Of a stretch of DNA of 31,988 nucleotides, positions 24,970 through 31,988 are shown piece after piece. The notes beneath the pieces were generated by a model. The model was not told the origin of the DNA, made no database searches, and was given only the letters and a program-made list of their open reading frames with translations. How positions within the stretch are numbered: the stretch's first letter is position 1; every line of letters starts with the position of its first letter. The position numbers and the translations under genes were made by a program. Origin of the DNA: JAYOFM01 sp038117225 (lineage in GTDB: Bacteria > Pseudomonadota > Alphaproteobacteria > Rhodospirillales > Casp-alpha2); NCBI GenBank assembly GCA_038117225.1, contig JAYOFM010000027.1:1-31988 (forward strand), in the 5' to 3' direction.

Positions 24970-26168
24970 GCTACGTCGAGCGCATTGCGTCGTGGGAAAA
25001 TGGCGCCGCCGTGATCGACGGTACGCCGGCGGCATGCGGCGCCGGCGACTATCCGGAAGTTCACTATGATCTGGCCCGCATCGGTCGCGAGGTCGATCGC
25101 GATGCCCTGTCTTCGGGGCCCGCATCGTTGTGGCGTTATGCGCCCCTGCTATCGGCCGACGATGCGGCGAGCGCCGTCACCCTGGGCGAGGGCTGGACGC
25201 CGATGTTGCCGACGACGACCCTGGGAAAGTTGCTCGGCTGCGATCAATTGTGGGCCAAGGACGAAGGCCGCAATCCGTCCGGAACCTTCAAGGACCGCGG
25301 CGCCAGCGTGGCGATAACGCGGTTGCGCGAACTTGGCATCGAGACCGTCATCCACAATAGTTCCGGCAACGCCGCCGGCGCCTGGGCGATGTACGCGGCG
25401 CGCGCCGGTATCCGCTGCGTCAATCTGGTACCCATGGACGTGCTGCCGGCGAGCCTGCTGCAAAGCGCTATGAGCGGCGCCGATACCATCATGTTGGACG
25501 GCCCGTGGCAGCAATCGGGGACCATGGTCGCCGCCGCCGTGGCGCGCCATGGCTGGTTCAATGTCGGCACCTTGAAGGAGCCGCACCGCCTCGAGGGCAA
25601 AAAAACCATGGGGCTGGAGATCGCCGAACAGCTGGGCTGGACCCTGCCCGACGCGGTCGTCTATCCAACCGGCGGCGGCTTGGGCGCCGTTGCCATCTAT
25701 AAGGCGTTCCGCGAATTGCAAACACTGGGCTGGGTGCCGGCGGGCCCACTGCCGAAGCTGATCGTCACCCAGTACGAAGGCTGCGCGCCGTTGGTTCGCG
25801 CCTTCAAAAGCGGCGCCCAACACGCCGAGGTGTGGGATGATCTCCAGGTTCCACCCGGCGGGCTAAAATCGACGCGGCCGCCGGGCGATCGGGCGGTGCT
25901 GAAAATTTTGCGCGAGACCGGCGGCGCCGCCGTCGCGGTGTCCGGCGACGATGCCGTCGCCGCCGTCGGCGACGTGGCGCGAACGGAAGGATTGTTCCCG
26001 TGCCCCGAGGTCGGCACCACGGTGGCCGGACTGGCCAAGGCCCTGAAGGACGGTGTCGTTGATCGCGACGCGCGCATCGTCATGATGTTCACGGGCTCGG
26101 GCCTGAAGTCGATCCCGGTGCTGCCCGACGCGGCGACACGAACGATCGGAGCAGAGATGGAAATTTGA
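24966..26168 (+). CDS. Threonine-synthase-like fold-II PLP enzyme
   Basis: 400 aa. PLP lysine K109 in NPSGTFKDRG, substrate loop SSGNAAG (132-138), phosphate-binding TGGGLG (235-240), and a late FTGSGLK (375-381): all hallmarks of the threonine synthase group. Plant/archaeal-type threonine synthases often begin with a multi-cysteine ribbon; here only one Cys of that region (C24, in AACGAGDYPEVHYDL) survives. Context (ATGA overlap with a GntR regulator, next to an amino-acid transporter, no hom or thrB) argues for a catabolic or specialised PLP lyase or synthase, for example on a beta-substituted amino acid, rather than housekeeping ThrC. True ThrC cannot be excluded. Confidence 0.85.
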   Translation: MSYVERIASWENGAAVIDGTPAACGAGDYPEVHYDLARIGREVDRDALSSGPASLWRYAPLLSADDAASAVTLGEGWTPMLPTTTLGKLLGCDQLWAKDEGRNPSGTFKDRGASVAITRLRELGIETVIHNSSGNAAGAWAMYAARAGIRCVNLVPMDVLPASLLQSAMSGADTIMLDGPWQQSGTMVAAAVARHGWFNVGTLKEPHRLEGKKTMGLEIAEQLGWTLPDAVVYPTGGGLGAVAIYKAFRELQTLGWVPAGPLPKLIVTQYEGCAPLVRAFKSGAQHAEVWDDLQVPPGGLKSTRPPGDRAVLKILRETGGAAVAVSGDDAVAAVGDVARTEGLFPCPEVGTTVAGLAKALKDGVVDRDARIVMMFTGSGLKSIPVLPDAATRTIGAEMEI

Positions 26169-26219
26169 GCACGGGAGTGAACGGTATCGCCAACGTATGC
26201 CGACATTGACGGACATCAA

Positions 26220-26247
26220 CGATGCACGCCCGTCCGTCCGTGCATCG
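26220..26247. promoter_or_regulatory. Inverted repeat in the leader of the Aap-type transporter operon
   Basis: Perfect 8-bp arms CGATGCAC (26220-26227) and GTGCATCG (26240-26247), spacer 12 nt, about 65 nt upstream of the binding-protein start. It could be an operator or an mRNA leader hairpin; no T-tract follows, so it is not a typical terminator. A GGTAT half-site like the GntR operator occurs at 26183-26187. Confidence 0.45.
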
Positions 26248-26312
26248 CAACTTAGGCATGAAATTCAAGCGCCAGGCCATAAATCAGGCCGAATAACAGG
26301 AAGGATGAGGAA

Positions 26313-27338
26313 ATGAAAAAGTTACTGACAGCAACCACAATCGCCGCCGTGACGATGACCCTGGTACCGCAAGGAGCTTCCGCCGACAGCACCCTGGACG
26401 CCGTGAAGAAACGCGGCACCGTGATCTGCGGCGTCAACGGCAATCGCGCCGGCTTTTCCGCGCTCGACAGCAAGGGCCAGTGGCAGGGCATGGACGTGGA
26501 AACCTGCAAGGCCGTCGCCGCAGCGGTGCTCGGCGACAAGGACAAGGTGCAGTTCGTCAAGACCACGACACAGACCCGCTTCACCGCGCTGCAAACCGGC
26601 GAAATCGACGTGCTGACCCGCAACGTGACCTGGACACTGGGCCGCGACGCCAAGCTCGGCATCGATTTCGTGGCGCCCACCTTCTACGACGGCCAGGGCT
26701 TCATGGTGAACAAGAAGACGGGTGCCAAGACGGTCAAGGATCTCGGCGGCGCCACCGTCTGCGTGTTGCCGGGATCGACCTCGGAAAAGGTCGCCAACGA
26801 TGTGTTCAAGGCCAATGGCCTGACCTACACGGCAGTGGTGATCGAGAGCAAGAAAGAGCTTAACACCGCGTTCTTCGGTGGTCGTTGCGACGTTCACGTG
26901 CAGTCGACCTCGGGTTTGAGCTCGGCCCGCGCCACCGTCGCCTCCAATCCCGCCGATTACGTTATCCTGCCGGGCATCTACGGCAAGGACCCGATGGGGC
27001 CGGTGGTGCGCCAGGGTGATCCCAAGTGGAAGGACATCGTCGCCTGGTCCGTCTACGCGATGATGGAAGCGGAAGAAAGCGGCGTCACCTCGCAGAACGT
27101 GGACGAGATGAAGAAAAGCAAGGACGCCAACGTCTCGCGCCTGCTCGGCACCAAGGGCAAGCTCGGCGCGGCGCTCGGTCTCGACGCCGATTGGGCCTAT
27201 CGCATTATCAAGCAGGTCGGCAACTACGGCGAAGTGTTCGAACGCAATGTCGGCAGCGGCTCGCCGTTGAAGCTGCCGCGTGGCATCAACGATCTGTGGA
27301 ACCGGGGTGGTCTGCTGTACGCGCCGCCGTTCAAGTAA
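26313..27338 (+). CDS. aapJ: Amino-acid ABC transporter substrate-binding protein (AapJ-type)
   Basis: 341 aa periplasmic protein. The signal peptide is clear: MKK, hydrophobic core, cut after ASA at 22-24. The mature part is a family-3 solute-binding protein: TLDAVKKRGTVICGVN, GMDVETCKAVAAAVLGD, FTALQTGEIDVLTRNVTWT, then the second lobe with VCVLPGSTSEKVANDVF. Size and sequence match AapJ of the general L-amino-acid permease of rhizobia. A strong ribosome site (AGGAAGGATGAGGAA) precedes the ATG. First gene of a J-Q-M-P operon. The related binding proteins are broad for L-amino acids; the preferred ligand here may follow the neighbouring PLP enzymes. Confidence 0.93.
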   Translation: MKKLLTATTIAAVTMTLVPQGASADSTLDAVKKRGTVICGVNGNRAGFSALDSKGQWQGMDVETCKAVAAAVLGDKDKVQFVKTTTQTRFTALQTGEIDVLTRNVTWTLGRDAKLGIDFVAPTFYDGQGFMVNKKTGAKTVKDLGGATVCVLPGSTSEKVANDVFKANGLTYTAVVIESKKELNTAFFGGRCDVHVQSTSGLSSARATVASNPADYVILPGIYGKDPMGPVVRQGDPKWKDIVAWSVYAMMEAEESGVTSQNVDEMKKSKDANVSRLLGTKGKLGAALGLDADWAYRIIKQVGNYGEVFERNVGSGSPLKLPRGINDLWNRGGLLYAPPFK

Positions 27339-27350
27339 GGCATGATCGGC

Positions 27351-27379
27351 GCCCGCCCTCGACGCCGTCGGGGGCGGGC
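27351..27379 (+). other. Stable intercistronic hairpin between aapJ and aapQ
   Basis: Arms GCCCGCCC (27351-27358) and GGGCGGGC (27372-27379) continue through a T-G pair into CGAC/GTCG around a 3-nt loop, about 13 pairs in all. No T-run follows. Such hairpins after a binding-protein gene usually protect its mRNA or partly attenuate the permease genes, giving excess binding protein. Confidence 0.7.
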
Positions 27380-27412
27380 CGTCCACCTTGGTATTCACAG
27401 ACAAGATCTGAC

Positions 27413-28645
27413 ATGACCGAAACCATCCTGTCCCGGGCGCTGCCATCGCAGGGCGTCACCCGTCGGCGCGTGCCGCCCAGGCGTCCGCCGATGACCCTCG
27501 ACGGTCTGTGGAACAACGTCGGCTTTCGCAGCGTCCTCTATCAAGTGCTGGTCATCGGCGCGGTCATCGCGTTGGCGGTTTACATGATCGGCAATGCGCA
27601 GACGGCGATGGACAAGCGCGGTATATCCACCGGCTTCGGGTTCCTGACACAGGAAGCCGGTTTCGCCATCGGCGAAAGCCTGATCGCCTATGATTCCGAG
27701 GACAGTTATCTCCGCGCCTATGCGGTCGCCATCGTCAACACGCTAAAGGTCTCCGTGATCAGTGTTTTCGGGGCAACGCTGCTCGGCGTGCTGATCGGCA
27801 TCGCGCGGTTGTCCAACAACTGGTTCGTGTCCCGTTTGTCGTCCTATTACATCGAGATATTCCGCAATACGCCGCAACTGGTGCAGATCGTTTTCTGGTA
27901 CACCCTGGTGACCCGCATGCCGGCGCCGAAGCAGGCGTGGGACATTTCCGAGACCATCTTTCTGTCCAATCGCGGCATGGTCATGGCCTGGCCGGCGGCG
28001 CATGCCGCGTGGCCGTGGATGCTGCTGGCCTTCGTCGTCGCCTGCGGCGGCGCCTACGGCGTGGTGCAATGGGCCGACCGCCATCGACGGCGGACCGGGC
28101 GAACCGTTCCCGTGCTGTGGTGGAACATCGGTCTGGTCATCGCTTTGCCGACCATTGTCTGGTGGATCGGTGGCGCGCCGACGGCCATCGACGTGCCGAC
28201 ACTACAAGGCTTCAATTTCGTCGGCGGCATGGCCCTGTCGCCGGAATTCCTGGCGCTGCTGCTCGGGCTGTCGCTTTACATCGCCGCCTTCATCGCCGAG
28301 ATCGTGCGCTCCGGCGTGCAGGCGGTCGACCGGGGGCAGGTCGAGGCGGCGCGCGCCGTCGGATTGGGGCGCGCCGATCTTTATATGAAGGTGATCCTGC
28401 CGCAGGCGCTGCGCATCATCATCCCGCCGGCGACGGCGCAGTACGTCAGCCTGACCAAGAACAGTTCGCTGGGCGTCGCCATCGGCTATCCGGAACTGTT
28501 CAACATCAACAACACCATCACCACGATCAGCGGCAATACCATCGAATGCATCGGCATCATGATGGCCGTCTACCTGAGCATCGCCTTTTCCATCGCCCTG
28601 GTCATGAACGTCTATAACCGCGCCGTGCAGATCAAGGAGCGGTGA
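27413..28645 (+). CDS. aapQ: Amino-acid ABC transporter permease (AapQ-type)
   Basis: 410 aa from the ATG at 27413; the frame is open further upstream inside aapJ but that is not coding. Inner-membrane protein with an N-terminal TM (LYQVLVIGAVIALAVYMIG), an extended insertion region as in AapQ (FLTQEAGFAIGESLIAYDSEDSYLRA in pieces), and a C-terminal permease core. The EAA loop that docks the ATPase is EAARAVGLGRADLYMKVILPQ. The length, much greater than HisM-type permeases, is typical of AapQ/BztB. It overlaps nothing and ends 4 nt before aapM. Confidence 0.93.
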   Translation: MTETILSRALPSQGVTRRRVPPRRPPMTLDGLWNNVGFRSVLYQVLVIGAVIALAVYMIGNAQTAMDKRGISTGFGFLTQEAGFAIGESLIAYDSEDSYLRAYAVAIVNTLKVSVISVFGATLLGVLIGIARLSNNWFVSRLSSYYIEIFRNTPQLVQIVFWYTLVTRMPAPKQAWDISETIFLSNRGMVMAWPAAHAAWPWMLLAFVVACGGAYGVVQWADRHRRRTGRTVPVLWWNIGLVIALPTIVWWIGGAPTAIDVPTLQGFNFVGGMALSPEFLALLLGLSLYIAAFIAEIVRSGVQAVDRGQVEAARAVGLGRADLYMKVILPQALRIIIPPATAQYVSLTKNSSLGVAIGYPELFNINNTITTISGNTIECIGIMMAVYLSIAFSIALVMNVYNRAVQIKER

Positions 28646-28649
28646 CGCC

Positions 28650-29768
28650 ATGACCACGCGCCCAACGATCTCCCGGGCACTTCCCGGTACCTCGACCCGG
28701 CGCCCGCCGCCGGTGCGCGAATCGGGCGCGCCCGCGTGGATCCGCAAGAACCTGTTTGGCGACCTCCATAACACGGTGATCACGCTGCTGGTCCTGTGGG
28801 CCCTGTTCGTTACCGTCCCCGGGTTGTTCGGCTGGGCGGTGCTGGACGCGGTGTGGGTGACCGATGATCCGCAGGACTGCCGCGCCGCCGCCGGTGCCTG
28901 CTGGGCCGTCGTCGCGGAGAAACACCGGGTCATGTTGTTCGGCACCTTCCCCTACGAGCAACACTGGCGCGGCGTCCTGGTAATCGGCCTGATCATCGCC
29001 ATGTCCATCGTTTCCACCTTCAAGCGGTTCTGGTCGTATGGCCTGTTCGGTGCCTGGGTGGCAACCGTGGCCATCGTTCTGGTGTTGCAGTTGGGCGGCG
29101 TGTTCGGCCTCGCCAAAACCGGCACCCACGAATGGGGCGGCCTGCCGCTGACGCTGATCATGTTCGTCGGTACCGTGGTCGGCGGCCTGCCGCTGGCGGT
29201 GCTGCTGGCGCTTGGCCGGCGCTCCACCATGCCGGCGATCAAGGCGCTGTGCGTCGGCATGATCGAAATCACCCGGGGGGTGCCGCTGATTACCGTGCTG
29301 TTCATGGCGTCGCTGATGTTTCCCCTGTTCGTGCCGGAGCAGTTGACCGTCGACAAAGTGCTGCGCGCCCAGATCGGCATGATCCTGTTTTTCGGCGCCT
29401 ATGGCGCGGAAGTCGTGCGCGGCGGCCTGCAGGCAATTCCGCGCGGCCAGTATGAGGCGGCGGACGCGGCCGGGCTCGCCTACTGGCAGAAGACCAACCG
29501 CATCATCCTGCCGCAGGCGCTACGCATCGTCATTCCGGCGTTGATGAACGACATCATCCGCGCCTTCAAGAATACCACCTTCGTCAGCATCATCGGCCTG
29601 TTCGACGTGCTCGGCGCCACCGCCACGGCGCTGGAGGACCCGCTGTGGGTGCTCTACGCGCCGGAAGCCTACATCTTCATCTTCGTGCTCTACTTTTGCT
29701 TCTGTTTTTCCATGTCCAAGTATTCGGAGCATGTGGAACGCGATCTCGCCACGGGACGGAATTTCTGA
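28650..29768 (+). CDS. aapM: Amino-acid ABC transporter permease (AapM-type)
   Basis: 372 aa inner-membrane permease forming a heterodimer with AapQ. The N-terminal region (WIRKNLFGDLHNTVITLLVLW) and a periplasmic stretch with two cysteines (DDPQDCRAAAGACWAVV) are characteristic of AapM/BztC proteins. The C-terminal half holds the EAA loop EAADAAGLAYWQKTNRIILPQ and DIIRAFKNTTFVSIIGLFD. It starts 4 nt after aapQ, and its TGA shares one base with the aapP ATG (TGATG), indicating coupled translation. Confidence 0.93.
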   Translation: MTTRPTISRALPGTSTRRPPPVRESGAPAWIRKNLFGDLHNTVITLLVLWALFVTVPGLFGWAVLDAVWVTDDPQDCRAAAGACWAVVAEKHRVMLFGTFPYEQHWRGVLVIGLIIAMSIVSTFKRFWSYGLFGAWVATVAIVLVLQLGGVFGLAKTGTHEWGGLPLTLIMFVGTVVGGLPLAVLLALGRRSTMPAIKALCVGMIEITRGVPLITVLFMASLMFPLFVPEQLTVDKVLRAQIGMILFFGAYGAEVVRGGLQAIPRGQYEAADAAGLAYWQKTNRIILPQALRIVIPALMNDIIRAFKNTTFVSIIGLFDVLGATATALEDPLWVLYAPEAYIFIFVLYFCFCFSMSKYSEHVERDLATGRNF

Positions 29769-30553
29769 TGACCGACGCTACCGGCCACACTCCAGCCGAC
29801 ACCCTGCCGAGCGGCGACGACGTGGTCGTCAGCTTTCGCGGTGTACACAAATGGTTCGGCGATTTCCACGTGCTGCGTGACATCAACATGATCGTCGGCC
29901 GCGGCGAGAAGGTGGTCGTCTGCGGCCCCTCCGGGTCCGGCAAATCAACCATGATCCGCTGCATCAATCGGCTGGAGGAACATCAGGAAGGCAGCGTCAT
30001 CGTCGACGGCGAGGAACTGACCGATGACCGGCGCGCCATCGAGGCGGTGCGCCGCAGGGTCGGCATGGTGTTCCAGCAGTTCAACCTGTTCCCGCACCTT
30101 TCCGTTGTCGAGAACCTGACCATGGCGCCGATCTATGTCCACGGCACGCCGGAAGACGAAGCCGAGGCCCGCGCCATGGAACTGCTCGAGCGGGTCAAGA
30201 TTCCGGAACAGGCGTGGAAGTATCCGGGCCAGCTATCCGGTGGCCAACAGCAGCGCGTCGCCATCGCCCGTGCCTTGATGCTGCAGCCCAAGGTGATGCT
30301 GTTCGACGAACCGACCTCGGCGCTCGACCCGGAAATGATCACCGAGGTGCTCGATGTCATGGTCGAACTCGCCGAGGGCGGCATGACCATGATCGTCGTC
30401 ACCCACGAAATGGGATTCGCGCGCCGGGTCGCCGATTTGATGGTGTTCATGGACGAGGGCGAAATCGTCGAGGCGGCATCTCCCGCCGATTTCTTCGAGA
30501 ACCCGGTCAGCGACCGCACCAAATTATTCCTGAGCCAGATACTGACACATTGA
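29768..30553 (+). CDS. aapP: Amino-acid ABC transporter ATP-binding protein (AapP-type)
   Basis: 261 aa cytoplasmic ATPase. Walker A GPSGSGKST (53-61), Q-loop VFQQFNLFPH (Q103/Q104), signature LSGGQQQR (156-163), Walker B VMLFDEP (176-182), D-loop SALD, switch H213. It is closest in style to the polar amino-acid family (GlnQ/AapP). The ATG at 29768 overlaps the aapM stop; a longer open frame upstream is not coding. Last transporter gene; the second class-V enzyme begins 38 nt later, suggesting one transcript. Confidence 0.96.
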   Translation: MTDATGHTPADTLPSGDDVVVSFRGVHKWFGDFHVLRDINMIVGRGEKVVVCGPSGSGKSTMIRCINRLEEHQEGSVIVDGEELTDDRRAIEAVRRRVGMVFQQFNLFPHLSVVENLTMAPIYVHGTPEDEAEARAMELLERVKIPEQAWKYPGQLSGGQQQRVAIARALMLQPKVMLFDEPTSALDPEMITEVLDVMVELAEGGMTMIVVTHEMGFARRVADLMVFMDEGEIVEAASPADFFENPVSDRTKLFLSQILTH

Positions 30554-30591
30554 CCGTAAGTGAATCGACGGCCACCGAAAGGATGACGACC

Positions 30592-31761
30592 ATGGATACC
30601 GCCACCGACGCCAAGACCGCGAAGTCTCCCAAGCCCGATTGGGAGGTGCTCAGGCGCGAGTTTCCAACCATGGACAAATTCGTCTACCTGGACATCGCCC
30701 GCAAGGCGATCATGCCGAAACGGGTTGAAAGCGATTTTCAATCCTGGCTTGCAGACATCTACGACAATGCCGGCGGCAAGGCGTTCTCCATGGACGGCAT
30801 CGAGGAGACCCGTCGCGCCGTCGCCGAAACCTTCGGCGCGCCGAGCGATCAAATTTCACTGATCAAGAATACGTCGGAAGGCATCAACATCGTCGCCCAG
30901 GGCTTTCCCTGGAAGGACGGCGACAACGTCGTCATCAGCGAGTTCGAGCACGAGAACAATACCTTCCCATGGCGCTATCTGGGCGAGCGCGGAGTCGAGG
31001 TACGCTGGGCGACGCCGGATGACCAGGGTCGCGTCACTGTCGATCGCTATCGGGAGGTCGTCGATGAGCGTACCCGCGTTCTGGCCTGTGCCTGGGTCGC
31101 CTACGGCAACGGCTACCGCGCCGATCTGCCGGCGTTGTCTGAATTTTGTCACGGCCGGAATATCAAACTCGTCGTTGACGGCATTCAGGCGGTCGGCGTG
31201 CTGGCGACACCGTTGGTCGATCTTGGTGTCGACGTGCTCGTCACCGGCGGCCACAAGGCGCAGTTCAGCGTCGCCGGCGCCGGCTTCATGTATGCGACGC
31301 AGGAAATGATCGAGATGCTGACACCGCCCTATGCGGCCAAGTATTCCTTCACCTCGAACGACCGCATGCAGCCCGAGCCGGAACTGGCGCACGATTGTCA
31401 TCGCTTCGAATACGGCAACCCGAACTTTGTCGGCTGCTGGGTGCAGAAACGCTCCGCCGATTTCGTTCGTGACATCGGTCTCGCCAACATCGAGGCCCGG
31501 GTCCGCAAGCTAACGACAAAATTGATCGAGGACGCGGAACAACGCCAGATCACCGTGCGCACGCCGCGCCCGTGGGACGAGCGGGCCGGGCTCGTTTCCT
31601 TCGATATCGGCCAGCACGCCGGTCCGGTGGTCGATGCGCTGAAAGCACAGGACATCATCGTCAGCGAGAAGGATGGCTACCTGCGCGCCGCCATGCACTT
31701 CTATAACAATGAACAGGACCTGCAGCGGTTCCTCGACGCGCTGCAGGCGGCCAGAGGCTAA
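30592..31761 (+). CDS. Class-V aminotransferase-fold PLP enzyme, copy B
   Basis: 389 aa from the ATG at 30592 (AAAGG 9 nt upstream; ATG 30583 is also possible). PLP residues: K222 (TGGHKAQFS), D196 and Q199 (VVDGIQAVG), H120 in FEHENN. The C-terminus reads VSEKDGYLRAAMHFYNNEQDL, without the cysteine loop of desulfurases. It shares with copy A the RxAxHxY element (x = L/A, L/M, L/F) and a basic residue near the N-terminal LDNAA position (YLDIARKAIMP). The two copies differ widely elsewhere, so they are not a recent duplication. Position 38 nt behind aapP suggests it acts on the imported substrate. It converges with the amidohydrolase gene, leaving 5 nt between. Confidence 0.85.
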   Translation: MDTATDAKTAKSPKPDWEVLRREFPTMDKFVYLDIARKAIMPKRVESDFQSWLADIYDNAGGKAFSMDGIEETRRAVAETFGAPSDQISLIKNTSEGINIVAQGFPWKDGDNVVISEFEHENNTFPWRYLGERGVEVRWATPDDQGRVTVDRYREVVDERTRVLACAWVAYGNGYRADLPALSEFCHGRNIKLVVDGIQAVGVLATPLVDLGVDVLVTGGHKAQFSVAGAGFMYATQEMIEMLTPPYAAKYSFTSNDRMQPEPELAHDCHRFEYGNPNFVGCWVQKRSADFVRDIGLANIEARVRKLTTKLIEDAEQRQITVRTPRPWDERAGLVSFDIGQHAGPVVDALKAQDIIVSEKDGYLRAAMHFYNNEQDLQRFLDALQAARG

Positions 31762-31766
31762 CCGAT

Positions 31767-31988
31767 TTAAGGGTGAACCGTTCGGTGCACGTGGTAATCG
31801 GTGCAGGCAAGGCCGACGCAGTAACCACCGACCAGTTCCTCCAGCGCCTTCGCCAACCGCTGTTGGTCCGTGGTGGCGGCGCGCAGCCGCGCCATGGCGT
31901 TTTCCACATCGGTCCGTAACGCCGCCAGATCGATCCGTGTGTGGCGTCCGTTTTCAACGATGACCTCGCCGCCGACCATGACCATGGA
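31767..31988 (-). CDS. Amidohydrolase-family protein, C-terminal part (cut by window edge)
   Basis: About 74 codons remain. MVMVGGEVIVENGRHTRID is the return to the small beta-sandwich domain seen at the end of cytosine deaminase/chlorohydrolase-type amidohydrolases, followed by a helical tail with DYHVHRTVHP. The metal-binding residues lie outside the window, so activity and substrate cannot be judged. It is oriented toward the second class-V enzyme. It may supply or process the same substrate, for example by deaminating or opening a ring, but this is inference from position only. Confidence 0.75.
   Translation of the reverse strand, partial: SMVMVGGEVIVENGRHTRIDLAALRTDVENAMARLRAATTDQQRLAKALEELVGGYCVGLACTDYHVHRTVHP

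Noticed and set aside
22967..31761. Iron-sulfur (NifS/SufS) or beta-hydroxyaspartate-cycle genes
   Set aside because: The desulfurase Cys loop and suf/isc partners are missing. The beta-hydroxyaspartate cycle would need an aldolase, an iminosuccinate reductase and a dehydratase of a different type, none of which is present.

Overview
The window is GC-rich chromosomal DNA with short intergenic gaps. Its gene families (an Aap-type amino-acid ABC transporter, a BenE carrier, a FIST protein, a small C-terminal-J-domain protein, a SulP/universal-stress pair) point to an alphaproteobacterium, most likely a free-living Rhodospirillales-like heterotroph. That placement is inferred from gene content only. 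I see no tRNA, rRNA, CRISPR array, insertion sequence or phage gene.

Layout. 1-1.5 kb: the C-terminal remnant of a SulP anion transporter carrying in-frame TAG codons, followed by a two-domain universal stress protein and a terminator. 1.7-3.6 kb: a polysaccharide-deacetylase-like protein and a TauD/TfdA-type dioxygenase. 3.6-6.5 kb (minus): a CBS-pair protein and phosphoenolpyruvate synthase. 6.7-13.7 kb (minus): a six-gene run (FIST protein, aldo/keto reductase, ThpR, TPR protein, flavin amine oxidase, NTF2-FMO fusion). 13.9-16 kb: a BI-1/YccA membrane protein and a BenE transporter converging on a bidirectional terminator. 16.1-18.8 kb: an EamA transporter facing a D-2-hydroxyacid dehydrogenase and an SDR. 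18.8-20.5 kb: a J-domain protein, then almost 1 kb of non-coding DNA with an 80-bp, 86% AT island and a nested inverted repeat. 20.5-22.9 kb: an amidase and an orphan flagellin-like protein.

23-32 kb: the most coherent accessory unit. A class-V PLP enzyme, a GntR/FCD regulator, a threonine-synthase-fold PLP enzyme overlapping the regulator by ATGA, a four-gene Aap-type amino-acid ABC transporter, a second class-V PLP enzyme and, on the opposite strand, the C-terminus of an amidohydrolase. I read this as a regulated uptake-and-breakdown locus for an amino acid or derivative whose identity the sequence does not give. Both class-V enzymes keep the PLP lysine but lack the cysteine loop of cysteine desulfurases, and the threonine-synthase-like protein has largely lost the N-terminal cysteine motif of its family. 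A palindromic operator abuts the GntR start codon, and other inverted repeats precede the first class-V gene and the transporter. This locus is the best candidate here for an undescribed pathway.
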